This document shows positions 1 to 8,968 of a DNA stretch of 49,743 nt, one piece after another. Origin of the DNA: Ramlibacter sp. (GTDB lineage: Bacteria > Pseudomonadota > Gammaproteobacteria > Burkholderiales > Burkholderiaceae_C). The DNA lies in contig JAURKV010000115.1 in NCBI GenBank assembly GCA_030831585.1, forward strand, positions 1 to 49,743. The letters run 5' to 3'. The position numbers and the translations under genes were made by a program. The notes under the pieces were generated by a model. It made no database searches, was not told where the DNA came from, and was given only the letters and a program-made list of their open reading frames with translations. Every line of letters starts with the position of its first letter. The first letter of the stretch is position 1.

Positions 1-585
1 GGCCTGATCAAGATCGAGATGCACTTCCTGCCCGATGTCTACGTCACCTGCGAGCAATGCAGCGGCAAGCGCTACAACCGCGAGACGCTCGAGGTGAAGT
101 TCAAGGGCCTGTCGATCGCCGACGTGCTCGACATGACGATCGAGGACGCCGAGGAATTCTTCAAGGCAGTGCCGCCGATCCGTGACAAGATGCACATGCT
201 CAACGAGGTCGGGCTGGGCTACGTCAAGGTTGGCCAGCAGGCGACCACCCTGTCGGGCGGCGAGGCGCAGCGGGTGAAGCTCGCCAAGGAACTCGCCCGT
301 CGCAGCACCGGGCAGACGCTCTACATCCTCGACGAGCCGACGACCGGGCTGCACTTTGCCGACATCGCGCTCCTGCTCAAGGTGCTGCACCAGCTGCGTG
401 ATGCCGGCAACACGGTGGTGGTCATCGAGCACAACCTCGATGTGATCAAGACCGCCGACTGGGTGATCGACATGGGCCCCGAAGGCGGTGCCGGCGGCGG
501 TGTCGTGGTGGCCATGGGCACACCCGAGGACATCGCGGCGCACCCGCAAAGCCACACGGGCCGCTACCTCCAGCGCCTGTTGTAG
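1..585 (+). CDS. uvrA: UvrABC excinuclease subunit A, C-terminal part (5' end outside window)
   Basis: UvrA is the ABC-type ATPase that finds DNA damage and loads UvrB in nucleotide excision repair. The frame is open from base 1, so about 194 codons of a protein usually near 950 residues are present. Visible parts are the second half of the zinc finger (CEQC followed by SGKRYN), the ABC signature [15 protein letters not shown], Walker B ending in [12 protein letters not shown], and the H-loop region [24 protein letters not shown]. These belong to the second ATPase module and are intact. The stop is TAG at 583-585; the next gene starts 13 bases later. I see no terminator between them. Identification is secure from the motif order. 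Confidence 0.97.
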   Translation, partial: GLIKIEMHFLPDVYVTCEQCSGKRYNRETLEVKFKGLSIADVLDMTIEDAEEFFKAVPPIRDKMHMLNEVGLGYVKVGQQATTLSGGEAQRVKLAKELARRSTGQTLYILDEPTTGLHFADIALLLKVLHQLRDAGNTVVVIEHNLDVIKTADWVIDMGPEGGAGGGVVVAMGTPEDIAAHPQSHTGRYLQRLL

Positions 586-598
586 CCTTCGGGCTGCC

Positions 599-1603
599 AT
601 GGACTCCCTCTCCCAACTTGCCCTGGGCGCTGCCGTCGGTGTCGCCGTCATGGGGCGGCGCAGCGCCGTTTGGAAAGCCGCACTCTGGGGCGGTATTGCC
701 GGCACGCTGCCCGATCTGGATGCCCTCATCAACCACGGCGATGCGGTGCGCAACATGGTCCTGCACCGCGCTCACAGCCACGGCCTGTTCTGGCTGACGT
801 TGGGCGCGCCGATCCTGGCCTGGCTGGCCAGCTGGCTGCATGGCGAGAACGCTCATTTCAAGCGCTGGTGGCTGGCCTTGTGGCTGGCGCTGGTGACGCA
901 TCCGCTGCTGGACACCGTCACCGTCTACGGCACCCAACTGGCCCAGCCCTTTTCCAGCCACCCCTACGGCGTTGGCAGCATCTTCATCATCGACCCGCTC
1001 TACACCGTGCCGCTGCTGGTGGGCACAGCTGTGGCGTTGGCCCGGCGGCTGCATGCCGGCCTGCGCTGGAACCAGATCGGACTGGGGTTGTCCACCGCCT
1101 ACCTGGCCTGGAGCGCGCTGGCGCAGGGCCATGTGCAAGGCGTGGTGCAAGAAACGCTGGTGGCCCAGGGGCGCACCGCCCAGCGGGTGCTGGTGACACC
1201 GGCACCGCTCAACACGCTGCTGTGGCGCGCGGTGGTGATGCATGAAGGCGGCTACGACGAAGGCTTTTACTCGCTACTGGATGCCCAGCGGCGCATCCGT
1301 TTCGACCGTTTCACCAGTGACCCCGCGCTCTGGCGCGAGCTGCAGCACCTGGAGCCCGTGCAAAGCATTGCGGCGTTCTCGCAGGGCTTCTACAAGGTGC
1401 ACGAAGAAGATGGCCGCGCCTTCATCACCGATCTGCGCATGGGGCAAGAGCCAGGCTATGTGTTTTCGTTCGAGGTGGCGCGGCGGGGGAGCGGGTGGCA
1501 GGCGGTGGTACCGCAAAACCAAGGCGGGCGGATGGACATCGGGCGGGGACTGGCGTGGGTGTGGGCCAGGATGTGGGGCAAGGACGTGGCGCCTGCGCGC
1601 TGA
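599..1603 (+). CDS. YdjM/DUF457-family membrane-bound metal-dependent hydrolase-like protein
   Basis: A 334-residue inner-membrane protein. The family (YdjM/DUF457, annotated as membrane-bound metal-dependent hydrolases) is known by His/Asp motifs near membrane helices: here LPDLDALINHGDAV, LHRAHSHG and HPLLDTVTVYG, all in the first 125 residues and plausible metal ligands. Hydrophobic helices lie around residues 5-20, 60-80, 95-110 and 140-185; the C-terminal 130 residues are soluble. The ATG at 599 directly precedes the MDSLSQLALGAAVG segment typical of the family; an in-frame extension back to 488 overlaps uvrA and looks non-coding. There is no strong ribosome-binding site, so coupling to uvrA translation is possible. 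The true substrate of this family is unknown. Confidence 0.85.
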   Translation: MDSLSQLALGAAVGVAVMGRRSAVWKAALWGGIAGTLPDLDALINHGDAVRNMVLHRAHSHGLFWLTLGAPILAWLASWLHGENAHFKRWWLALWLALVTHPLLDTVTVYGTQLAQPFSSHPYGVGSIFIIDPLYTVPLLVGTAVALARRLHAGLRWNQIGLGLSTAYLAWSALAQGHVQGVVQETLVAQGRTAQRVLVTPAPLNTLLWRAVVMHEGGYDEGFYSLLDAQRRIRFDRFTSDPALWRELQHLEPVQSIAAFSQGFYKVHEEDGRAFITDLRMGQEPGYVFSFEVARRGSGWQAVVPQNQGGRMDIGRGLAWVWARMWGKDVAPAR

Positions 1604-1614
1604 ACGCGGAGCCC

Positions 1615-2439
1615 TCAGCCGCGCGCCGCCTGCAGCAGATCTCGCGTCCTGATCGCCTCGCGACGCGCCGCCTCGGCGAAGTCGTCGCCAGACGAGGCAT
1701 AGAGCACCGCGCGCGAGGAGTTGACCACGATGGGCGCGTTGGCGCGCCAGCCGGCCTTGACCGTGGCCACCGCGTCACCGCCCTGGGCGCCCACGCCCGG
1801 AATCAGCAAGGGCACGGTGGGCGCAATTTGCCGCACCCGCTCGATCTCGGCCGGATAGGTAGCACCCACCACCAAGCCCAGCTGACCGTTGAGGTTCCAC
1901 GGCCCCTGAGCGAGGCTGGCGACATGTTCGTAGAGAAGCGGCTCGCCGGGCACCGAAGCCAGTCGCTGGTTCTGCAAATCGTCCCCGCCCGGGTTGGAGG
2001 TGCGGCACAGGAGGAAAGCGCCCTTGCCTTCGTATTTCAGGTAAGGCTGGACCGAGTCGAACCCCATGAAGGGCGAGAGCGTGACTGCGTCGGCGCCATA
2101 GCGCTCGAAGGCCTCACGAGCGTACTGTTCGGCGGTGGAGCCGATGTCGCCGCGCTTGGCGTCCAGAATGACCGGCACCTGCGGGTGCGCGCTGCGCAGA
2201 TGCGCCATGAGCTTTTCGAGCTGGGCTTCCGCGCGGTGGGCGGCGAAGTAGGCGATTTGCGGCTTGAAGGCGATGATCAAATCGGCTGTCGCATCCGCGA
2301 TGCGGGCGCAGAAGTCAAAAATCTTGCTGGCATCGCCCTTCATCGCGCCCGGAAAGCGGGTGGGCTCCGGGTCCAGGCCCACGCACAGCATGGAGCCATT
2401 GCGCCCCTGGGCGCCCTGCAGCATCTCGATGAAAGTCAT
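1615..2439 (-). CDS. pyrF: Orotidine-5'-phosphate decarboxylase, type 2
   Basis: Catalyses decarboxylation of OMP to UMP, the last step of de novo pyrimidine synthesis, in the cytoplasm. The 274-residue length is typical of the longer type-2 class rather than the roughly 230-residue E. coli form. The catalytic Asp-Lys-Asp network is seen as [17 protein letters not shown] (D93, K95, D98), preceded by [10 protein letters not shown] with the substrate-binding lysine, and the phosphate-binding end appears in [11 protein letters not shown]. The start is ATG. Its stop lies 11 bases from that of the convergent YdjM-like gene. The Bug receptor gene upstream on the same strand ends 50 bases before it, with a small hairpin between them, so co-transcription is uncertain. 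Confidence 0.96.
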   Translation of the reverse strand: MTFIEMLQGAQGRNGSMLCVGLDPEPTRFPGAMKGDASKIFDFCARIADATADLIIAFKPQIAYFAAHRAEAQLEKLMAHLRSAHPQVPVILDAKRGDIGSTAEQYAREAFERYGADAVTLSPFMGFDSVQPYLKYEGKGAFLLCRTSNPGGDDLQNQRLASVPGEPLLYEHVASLAQGPWNLNGQLGLVVGATYPAEIERVRQIAPTVPLLIPGVGAQGGDAVATVKAGWRANAPIVVNSSRAVLYASSGDDFAEAARREAIRTRDLLQAARG

Positions 2440-2461
2440 GCAGGGATTGTACGAACGGACA

Positions 2462-2479
2462 CCTGTCCCCGCGGACAGG
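2462..2479 (-). repeat. Short inverted repeat between the Bug receptor gene and pyrF
   Basis: CCTGTCC and GGACAGG form a perfect 7-bp stem with a 4-base loop. No T-run follows on either strand, so it is not a canonical intrinsic terminator. It could be an mRNA 3'-end stabilising hairpin or be of no consequence. Confidence 0.4.
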
Positions 2480-2489
2480 GCCGGCGCCC

Positions 2490-3491
2490 TCAGTCCTTCT
2501 TGAAGCCGATGCTCTTCACGATGGCCTGCAGCTGCTCACGCTCAGCTCGCAGGGTGCGGGCCATTTCAGCCGGCGTGGACAGGACGGGGTCGATGCCGCT
2601 GGAGACCAGCTTCTCGCGCAGCGGCCCGGACCGGGTGGCGGTAGCGAAGGTGCGCGAAATCATTTCGGCCAGGTCCGCCGGCAAGTTGGGCGGTCCGGCC
2701 ACACCGTACCAGCTGGTGGTGCTGACCGAGGGGTAACCCAGCTCGGCGAAGGTGGGCACGTCGGGCAGCAGCGGGGAGCGGGTGGTGGTCGTCACCGCCA
2801 GGGCCTTGAGGCGGCCCGATTTGACGTGCTGAACGACCGCCGGTGGCGTCGAGAAGCTGAGCTGCACCACATTGGACAGCAAATCGATCACGGCCGGGCC
2901 GCTGCCCTTGTAGGGCACATGAAGCACCTCGATGCCGGCCTTGTTCAAAAAGACCTCCATGGCCAAATGGGTCAGGCCACCGCTGCCCCCAGAGGAGTAG
3001 CTGAGGGCCTTGGGATTGGCCTTGGCCTTGGCCAGCAACTGGGGGACCGTGCTGACCTGCACGTCGCTGTGCGCCACCAGCAGCAAGGGCGTGGTGGCCA
3101 GCATGGAGATGGGGGTGAAGTCCTTGCCCGCCTCGAAGCTGTACTTATTGAGCAAGGTGGCGTCGATGAACTGCGACACGCTGAAAAACAGCAGGGTGTA
3201 ACCGTCGGGGGCGGCGCCCGCAACGAAGTCCAGCCCCAGCATCCCAGAGGCGCCGGCGCGGTTTTCAACCACCAGCGACTGCTTCCAGGCTTCGGAGGCA
3301 ATCTGCGCGAAGGTGCGGCCAGCGAAGTCAGTGCCTGCGCCCGTGGAGGTGGGAACGACCCAGCGAACCGTTTTGTTGGGATATCCAGCCGTCGATTGCG
3401 CCTGGGACAGGGCGGGCATCAGCATGCCCAGGGAGGCAGCGCCGGTCAGCAGGGCGCCGCGACGGCTCAAATTTCCGAGATCGTGAGTCAT
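2490..3491 (-). CDS. Bug-family tripartite tricarboxylate transporter substrate-binding protein
   Basis: Periplasmic solute-binding protein of the Bug/TctC family, abundant in Burkholderiales, which delivers carboxylates to TctAB-type carriers. The 333 residues carry an N-terminal export signal with an SRRGALL twin-arginine-like stretch, a hydrophobic core and a likely cleavage after ALSQAQ. Family marks include the start of the mature domain ([11 protein letters not shown]), [41 protein letters not shown] and [17 protein letters not shown]. No membrane components (TctA/B) are nearby, which is common for orphan Bug proteins. It is divergent from the lyase-hydratase operon at 3605 with 113 bases between, so it probably serves uptake of that pathway's substrate. 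The ligand cannot be read from sequence. Confidence 0.93.
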   Translation of the reverse strand: MTHDLGNLSRRGALLTGAASLGMLMPALSQAQSTAGYPNKTVRWVVPTSTGAGTDFAGRTFAQIASEAWKQSLVVENRAGASGMLGLDFVAGAAPDGYTLLFFSVSQFIDATLLNKYSFEAGKDFTPISMLATTPLLLVAHSDVQVSTVPQLLAKAKANPKALSYSSGGSGGLTHLAMEVFLNKAGIEVLHVPYKGSGPAVIDLLSNVVQLSFSTPPAVVQHVKSGRLKALAVTTTTRSPLLPDVPTFAELGYPSVSTTSWYGVAGPPNLPADLAEMISRTFATATRSGPLREKLVSSGIDPVLSTPAEMARTLRAEREQLQAIVKSIGFKKD

Positions 3492-3604
3492 GTCGTTCGA
3501 GTGTGGGCAAGTGGGTTGAGTCGACCTGGATCGGCAGAAAGATCATCGTATGCTGAAATGCAGGGCTTCGATCACCCGGAAAACCCCGATCAAAGGACGC
3601 GTGC

Positions 3605-4498
3605 ATGAGCAATGAAAACCTGCGCAGAACCTGGCGCGAGCTGGTGGGGTCGGGCAGTCTCCTGAGAGTGCCCGCCATCTACGACGGCCTGTCAGCGCGG
3701 ATCGCGCAGCAAGCCGGCTTTGCCGCGGTGGCCTTTTCGGGCAATGCGGTGTCCGCGAGTTTGCTCGGCATGCCCGACGTCGGTATGCTGGGCATGAGCG
3801 AGAACCTCGAGCATGCAGGGCGCATCGCCCGGCAACTCGATGTGCCGGTGATCTGCGACGCCGACACCGGCTATGGCGGCGTGCTCAATGTGGTGCGCAC
3901 GGTGCGGGAGTTCGAGGCCGCGGGCATCGCTGCGATTCACATCGAAGACCAGGTCACCCCCAAGCGCTGCGGCCTGTTGCCCCAGGGCATTCCGGTGGTC
4001 AGCCAGGAGGAGCATGCGCAAAAAATTCGCGCCGCGGTCAAGGCGCGGCGCAGCCCCGACTTCTGGATCATTGCCCGCACCGACGCCAAGTCCATGCACG
4101 GTCTGGAGGAAGCGGCCCGGCGCGGACGCGCCTATGTCCAAGCCGGCGCGGATGCCGCGCTGGTGATGGGCGCCAACACCCCGGAGGAGCTGCGCTATGT
4201 CGCCAGCGTGGTGCGCGCGCCCCTGGTCACGGTGATCCAGGAGTCGCCGCCCACCAGCGAGCTCACCGATGAATTACTGCAGGAGGTCGGCTGCGTGCTG
4301 GCCCTGCATGCGGGCATCACCCGCTACGCGGTGGTGCAGGCGCTGCAAGAGGTCCTCGCCGCCTTGCACCGCGACCACCACACCCAGTCGGTGCGCCATC
4401 GCATGGCCAGCTTTGATCAGTACAACCAGGCCCTGGGGCTGCCCGAATGGCTGGCGCTGGAAGAAGAACTTCTCAAGCCGACGGGCGGCGCATCATGA
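3605..4498 (+). CDS. Isocitrate lyase/PEP mutase superfamily lyase (2,3-dimethylmalate-lyase or methylisocitrate-lyase-like)
   Basis: A 297-residue TIM-barrel enzyme of the ICL/PEPM superfamily, whose members cleave or form C-C or C-P bonds next to a 2-oxo acid, usually releasing pyruvate. The Mg-binding segment is VICDADTGYGG (residues 83-93), followed by GIAAIHIEDQ. The lyase loop PKRCG retains the cysteine found in true lyases (isocitrate, methylisocitrate and dimethylmalate lyases) but lost in PEP mutases. WIIARTDA completes the signature. An AAAGGA-type ribosome-binding site precedes the ATG. The stop overlaps the next start as ATGA, so it is translationally coupled to the hydratase subunits. 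Oxaloacetate decarboxylase-like activity remains an alternative. Confidence 0.88.
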   Translation: MSNENLRRTWRELVGSGSLLRVPAIYDGLSARIAQQAGFAAVAFSGNAVSASLLGMPDVGMLGMSENLEHAGRIARQLDVPVICDADTGYGGVLNVVRTVREFEAAGIAAIHIEDQVTPKRCGLLPQGIPVVSQEEHAQKIRAAVKARRSPDFWIIARTDAKSMHGLEEAARRGRAYVQAGADAALVMGANTPEELRYVASVVRAPLVTVIQESPPTSELTDELLQEVGCVLALHAGITRYAVVQALQEVLAALHRDHHTQSVRHRMASFDQYNQALGLPEWLALEEELLKPTGGAS

Positions 4499-5913
4499 CT
4501 TCCGTTATGACCTCCGACATGCCCCAGACCCTGTTCGACAAAATCTGGACGCGCCACCTCGTGGGCACTCGAGCCGACGGCAAGCACCTGTTGTACATGG
4601 ACCGGCACGCCGTGCATGAATTGCACGCGCCGCACGCCTTCGGCCTGCTCGACGAGAGTGGCCGCGAGGTGCGGCGCAGCGACCTGACCCTGGTGGTGCA
4701 GGACCACACCGTGCCCACCCGGCCCGGAGTGATCCGGATATCGCCCCACATCGAGGCCACGCAGAAGGCGGGTGCGCGCCACCGCGTGCAGGTGCTCGAC
4801 GTGAACGACCCCGATCACGGCATCGTCCATGTGGTCACCCCGGAGCTGGGCATCGCCCTGCCAGGCCTCACCCTGGCCTGCCCCGACAGCCACGCCTCCA
4901 CGGTCGGCGCCATCGGCTGCCTGGCCTTTGGCTGCGGCACCACCGAGCTGGTGCATGTGCTGAGCACCCAGGTGATGGCGATGGAAAAACCCCGCCAGAT
5001 CCGCATCTGGCTGGACGGCCGGCTGTCCGACTGGGTCAATGCCAAGGATGTGTCACTGGCCCTGATCCGGCAACTGGGGGTGAGCGCCGGACGCGGCGCA
5101 GCGGTTGAATATGCCGGCCCGGTGATTGAGGCGATGGACATCGAGTCGCGCATGACCCTGTGCAATATGACGATCGAATGGGGCGGGCGCACCTGCCTGA
5201 TCGCCCCCGACGCCAAGACCCTCGCCTGGTGCCAAGGCCGCCGCGGCGCACCCCAGGGGCCCGCCTGGGACGAGGCGCTGGTCTGGTGGAAGACGCTGCA
5301 TTCGGACACCGGGGCGGTGTTCGACGAAGAGCACCGGCTGGACTGCTCGTCTCTCTCGCCCCAGGTCACCTGGGGCACCGACCCGGGCCAGGCCATTGGC
5401 ATCCAGGAGGCCGTGCCCGACCCACTGACACTCGCGGGCTCGGCGCAGGAGCGAACCGCTCGGGCCCTGACCTATATGGCCGTTCCCGGCGGGCAGTCTC
5501 TGGTGGGCCTGCCGGTCGACCGCGTCTTCATTGGTTCCTGCTCAAACGCGCGCTTGCCCGACCTGCGCGCGGCCGCGCGTGTGGCCGAGGGCCGACGGGT
5601 GGCATCGGGCGTGCAAGCCTGGGTGGTACCGGGCTCCAGCGCGATCAAGCGCCAAGCCGAAGCCGAAGGGCTGGACAGGATTTTTGAGCAAGCCGGCTTT
5701 GAGTGGCGTGAGGCCGGTTGCTCGATGTGCGCGGGCGCCAACGGCGACGTGGGCACTGCGGGCCAGCGCTGCGTCTCCACCACCAACCGCAATTTCGAAA
5801 ACCGCCAAGGGCGCGATGTCCGCACCCATCTCACCAGCCCGGCGATGGCCGCCGCCGCTGCGGTGGCGGGCCAGCTGGTGGACGTGCGCACACTGATGGA
5901 GACGCCGGCATGA
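4495..5913 (+). CDS. Aconitase-superfamily hydratase, large subunit (LeuC paralogue)
   Basis: A 472-residue LeuC-like protein carrying the [4Fe-4S] cluster that hydrates or dehydrates 2-hydroxy dicarboxylates. The three cluster cysteines are visible: one in FIGSCSNARLPDLRAAARV and two in GCSMCAGANGD. Other marks are SPQVTWGTDPGQ and TTNRNFENRQGRDVRTHLTSPAMAAAAAV. It differs from textbook LeuC in several normally fixed places (PDSHAST for GDSHTAT, CAGANGD for CLAMNND), which suggests a substrate other than isopropylmalate. The start is the ATG in the ATGA overlap with the lyase gene; a longer frame begins inside that gene and is unlikely. It ends in another ATGA overlap with the small subunit. 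Its partner lyase suggests an alkylmaleate or citraconate-type hydratase. Confidence 0.88.
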   Translation: MTSVMTSDMPQTLFDKIWTRHLVGTRADGKHLLYMDRHAVHELHAPHAFGLLDESGREVRRSDLTLVVQDHTVPTRPGVIRISPHIEATQKAGARHRVQVLDVNDPDHGIVHVVTPELGIALPGLTLACPDSHASTVGAIGCLAFGCGTTELVHVLSTQVMAMEKPRQIRIWLDGRLSDWVNAKDVSLALIRQLGVSAGRGAAVEYAGPVIEAMDIESRMTLCNMTIEWGGRTCLIAPDAKTLAWCQGRRGAPQGPAWDEALVWWKTLHSDTGAVFDEEHRLDCSSLSPQVTWGTDPGQAIGIQEAVPDPLTLAGSAQERTARALTYMAVPGGQSLVGLPVDRVFIGSCSNARLPDLRAAARVAEGRRVASGVQAWVVPGSSAIKRQAEAEGLDRIFEQAGFEWREAGCSMCAGANGDVGTAGQRCVSTTNRNFENRQGRDVRTHLTSPAMAAAAAVAGQLVDVRTLMETPA

Positions 5914-6557
5914 CAACACGCGAGCCTCTGTTGCGGGTGGAGGGTGTGGCCGCGCCCCTGCTGCTCGACGACGTGGACACGGACCAGATCATCCCCTCGT
6001 CCTACCTCAAGGACATGCACGCCGACATGGCGCAGGGATTTCTGGCCTACATGCGCCGCGGGCCCGATGGCCAGGTGCATCAGGACTTCGTGCTCGAGCG
6101 GCCCGTGTTCCGGGCCGCGCCGATCCTGATCGTGGGGCGAAATTTCGGTTGCGGCAGCTCGCGCGAGCATGCGGTCTGGGCCCTGCGGGCCTTCGGCATC
6201 CGCTGTGTGATCGGCGTGGCCCTGGCCGAGTTCTTCCACGAAAACTGCCTGAACAACGCGGTGCTTCCCATCTCGCTGGACCAGGCCATGTGGGGCGAGC
6301 TCTCCCAATGGGCGCGCGAAGTGGACGGCCAGCAGGCTCTGCGAGTCGACCTGGCCGAGCGCCAGATCGTGGCAGGGCCGGGCAAGCGCTGGCCCTTCGA
6401 GATCGCGGACCACGCCCGCACAAGGCTGATGGAAGGCCTCGACGATGTGGGCCTCACGCTCAAGCACCGCGAGGCCATCGAGGCCTGGGAGTTGCGCACG
6501 GCGCAGGAGATGCCCTTCTTGCAAGCCTGCCCAGTGATCGCTGCGCCGCGACAATAG
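5910..6557 (+). CDS. Aconitase-superfamily hydratase, small subunit (LeuD paralogue)
   Basis: A 215-residue swivel-domain partner of the preceding large subunit. LeuD-type marks are LLLDDVDTDQIIPSSYLK near the N-terminus, the substrate-contacting loop GRNFGCGSSREHAVWAL, and FFHENCLNNAVLPISL. The loop between strand and helix that sets substrate preference differs from E. coli LeuD (LIVGRNFGCG here). The ATG overlaps the stop of the large subunit (ATGA), which fits stoichiometric coupled synthesis. The next gene, an EamA transporter, starts 4 bases after the stop, so a four-gene operon is likely. Leucine biosynthesis is possible but less likely given the lyase upstream and the absence of leuB. 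Confidence 0.87.
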   Translation: MTTREPLLRVEGVAAPLLLDDVDTDQIIPSSYLKDMHADMAQGFLAYMRRGPDGQVHQDFVLERPVFRAAPILIVGRNFGCGSSREHAVWALRAFGIRCVIGVALAEFFHENCLNNAVLPISLDQAMWGELSQWAREVDGQQALRVDLAERQIVAGPGKRWPFEIADHARTRLMEGLDDVGLTLKHREAIEAWELRTAQEMPFLQACPVIAAPRQ

Positions 6558-6561
6558 TCGC

Positions 6562-7452
6562 ATGCAATCCCTCAGCCGCCGACAGCTGGCCCTGCTTGTC
6601 GCCCTCACGCTGGCCTGGGGCTTGAACTGGCCGGTGATGAAGCTGGGCGTGTCCGCCTATCCGCCGCTGGCCTTTCGCGCGATCTCGGTCTGGCTCGGCC
6701 TGCCTCTGCTGGCCCTGGGGCTGCGGATGCTGGGCGTGCCCTTCCACTTACCGCGTCGCTATTGGCCGGCCCTCTTGGTGCTGGCCTTTTTCAACATGTT
6801 CGTGTGGCATGCCTGCATGATCACGGGCCTCACCCACCTCTCAAGCGGGCGGGCGGCCATCCTGGGCTACACCATGCCCGTGTTTTCGGCCCTTCTGGGC
6901 GCCGCCTTCTACGGCGCAATCATGAGTGGGCGCAACTGGCTGGGGGTGGTCGCCGCGACGACCGGCGTGGTCCTGCTGCTGTGGCACGAATTGCATCGCA
7001 TGGCCGGTGCGCCGGTGGGTGTGGTCTTGCTGCTGGTGTCGGCGCTGAGCTGGGCGCTGGGCACGCAGATGATGCGACACACGCGGATCGAGGCCCACAC
7101 CCTGACCTTGAGTTTCTGGATGACGGCGCTGACCGCCGTCTTCCTGAGCGCCATGTCCCTGGCCTTCGAGGCCGACCGCTGGCAAGCGCCGAGTGCCACC
7201 GCGTGGGGAGCCATCGTCTTCAACGCTGTGGTCGTGTTTGGCTTCGCACAACCCGCGTGGCTGACCCTGGCGCGCAGCCTGCCGCCCGCCGCCTCCAGCC
7301 TCAGCGTGAGCCTGATCCCGGTGCTGGGCGTGTTCAGCGGTGCCTACGTGCTAGGCGAGGTGCTTCACTGGCAAGACTGGGCTTCGGTGGCGCTCATGGT
7401 GACAGCCATCGCCTCGGTGCTATGGCCCTCCAGGAGCGCGCGCGGCACCTGA
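6562..7452 (+). CDS. EamA/DMT-family transporter
   Basis: A 296-residue inner-membrane protein with about ten hydrophobic helices in two EamA repeats (roughly residues 8-140 and 150-290), the layout of drug/metabolite transporters that export small metabolites. The N-terminus QLALLVALTLAWGLNWPVMKLG is the usual first helix with its conserved WG..P motif, and ILGYTMPVFSALLG and LSVSLIPVLGVFSGAYVLGE are the paired fifth-helix motifs. It starts 4 bases after the LeuD-like gene, so it likely belongs to that operon and could export a product or carry a related acid. The last 88 bases overlap the 3' end of the convergent TPR gene. Substrate unknown. Confidence 0.9.
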   Translation: MQSLSRRQLALLVALTLAWGLNWPVMKLGVSAYPPLAFRAISVWLGLPLLALGLRMLGVPFHLPRRYWPALLVLAFFNMFVWHACMITGLTHLSSGRAAILGYTMPVFSALLGAAFYGAIMSGRNWLGVVAATTGVVLLLWHELHRMAGAPVGVVLLLVSALSWALGTQMMRHTRIEAHTLTLSFWMTALTAVFLSAMSLAFEADRWQAPSATAWGAIVFNAVVVFGFAQPAWLTLARSLPPAASSLSVSLIPVLGVFSGAYVLGEVLHWQDWASVALMVTAIASVLWPSRSARGT

Positions 7453-8960
7453 GCCCGCGCCGACACATCGGCGGCCACCCGTTTGAGCACCGGCCCCCAC
7501 CGGGTGTCCGGCCCCTGACGGTACAGGCGGACACTGGGGTACCAGGGCGAGTCGTCACGATCGAGCATCCAGCGCGGGTCGGGGATGTAGCTCACCATGA
7601 TCCAGGTGGGTTTGCCCAAGGACGCCGCGAGGTGGGCCACGCCGGTGTCGACCGAGATGACGAGGTCGAGGTTCTCGATCAAGGCGGCGGTGTCCGCGAA
7701 GTCAGCGAGCTGCTCGCCGAACACCCGGACCTCGGGCCGCAAGGCGAAGGCCCCGGTGTCCTGGGGCCGAATCACCCGCTGCAGACAAACCAGGTCTACC
7801 CCCTGTGGCATGGCGTTGAGAAAGTGCGCCAGGCGCATGCTGCGATCCATGTCGCGGCCGTGCCGTGGGTTACCGGTGCAGGCAAAGCCCACGCGCAGAC
7901 GCCCGTCGCGCTGGCCCAGCCGCGCGGCCCATGCCGCAACGCCCGGGGCGGGCAGCACCAGAGGCGGGGGCGGGGGCATCTGGTCAGGGGCCATCTCGAG
8001 AAGAAAGGGCAGGTGCTCCAGGTCGACATGCAGGTCATAGGGCGGCAAGCTTGACCCGCGCGCTACCACGGTGATGCGCGTGTCAAGCGCGTGCAGCAGG
8101 CGCTGCAGGGCGGGCCAGACCTCCAGGACCACCTGGGCACCCCGGTCCGCCATCACCAACGCCATCCGCAACCCCTGCAGCGCGTCGCCAAAGCCGGCCT
8201 CGGTATGCACCAGCAGGGTCAGCCCGCCCAGGGGAACCCCCGGCTGCCAGCGCGGCTTGCCGAACGCCCGAAGCCGACGGTCAGGCGGCGGGATCAAGCC
8301 GTCAAAGTGAGCCGCCATACCTCGCTCGCGCAGCAGGGCGAAGACCTCTGGGTGTTTGCCAGACATGACGAGGAGCGGAAGCAGGTCCGTCGGCCATTGG
8401 CCCTGGCCCGGAAATCGCGCGATCAGGTCACGAAAAATCTGCGTGGCCTCATCAATCCGACGCATGTCCCGCAGAGCCCAGCCCTCTGCCGCCAGGGGCT
8501 CCGGCCGGTGGGGCGCCAGGCCCTGCGCCTCCTGAAAGCAGGCCAGCGCCTCGTCCAGACGACCGGCGTGCAGATAGACCTGCCCCAGGTTGATGCAGAT
8601 CGACATGTCATCAGGCCGAAGGGCCCGCGCTTTCTGAATCCAGTGCTCGGCCTCGACAAAGCGGCGCTGGCCCAGATAAGCGCAGCCGAGGTGCCCCAGC
8701 AGGATCAGGTCTTCTGGCTTGATTTCCCGGGCCCGCTCCAGCCACTGCAGGGCACGGCCGTAGCGCATCCGCTTGAGCTCAAGCAGCCCCATGAGCTGAA
8801 GGACCGAGAAGTGGCGAGGGGTGCGCGCGAGGATGCGGCGGTAGACCCGACGCGCCTGGGCCAGCTGGCCCCGCCGATGCATATGCACTGCCCAGGGCAG
8901 CTGCCAGTCGCCCAGAAGTTGATACGCGGAGGCCCGAATCGACTGTGCCAAAGTAGTCAT
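7365..8960 (-). CDS. TPR-repeat protein with glycosyltransferase-9-like C-terminal domain
   Basis: A 531-residue cytoplasmic protein. The first 200 residues are tetratricopeptide repeats, for example RYGRALQWLERAREIKPEDLILLGHLGCAYLGQ and the next repeat ending at RLDEALACFQEAQGLAPHRPEPLAAEGWAL. The C-terminal part has a glycosyltransferase family 9-like fold: TEAGFGDALQGLRMA near residue 260, VGFACTGNPRHGRDMDRSM, and the nucleotide-sugar site LVISVDTGVAHLAASLGKPTW. Such proteins are often annotated as TPR glycosyltransferases acting on surface polysaccharide or flagellin; the acceptor is unknown. The start is ATG, just downstream of an AT-rich inverted repeat. The 3' end runs 88 bases into the convergent EamA gene. 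Confidence 0.85.
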   Translation of the reverse strand: MTTLAQSIRASAYQLLGDWQLPWAVHMHRRGQLAQARRVYRRILARTPRHFSVLQLMGLLELKRMRYGRALQWLERAREIKPEDLILLGHLGCAYLGQRRFVEAEHWIQKARALRPDDMSICINLGQVYLHAGRLDEALACFQEAQGLAPHRPEPLAAEGWALRDMRRIDEATQIFRDLIARFPGQGQWPTDLLPLLVMSGKHPEVFALLRERGMAAHFDGLIPPPDRRLRAFGKPRWQPGVPLGGLTLLVHTEAGFGDALQGLRMALVMADRGAQVVLEVWPALQRLLHALDTRITVVARGSSLPPYDLHVDLEHLPFLLEMAPDQMPPPPPLVLPAPGVAAWAARLGQRDGRLRVGFACTGNPRHGRDMDRSMRLAHFLNAMPQGVDLVCLQRVIRPQDTGAFALRPEVRVFGEQLADFADTAALIENLDLVISVDTGVAHLAASLGKPTWIMVSYIPDPRWMLDRDDSPWYPSVRLYRQGPDTRWGPVLKRVAADVSARAQVPRALLEGHSTEAMAVTMSATEAQSCQ

Positions 8961-8968
8961 CTTGGATA

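Noticed and set aside
446-1243. 265-codon minus-strand frame opposite uvrA and the YdjM-like gene
   Set aside because: His/Gln/Arg-rich antisense product typical of shadows of high-GC genes.
2440-2450. TACAAT immediately before the pyrF ATG, suggesting a leaderless transcript
   Set aside because: No -35 or other support; a chance hexamer is as likely.
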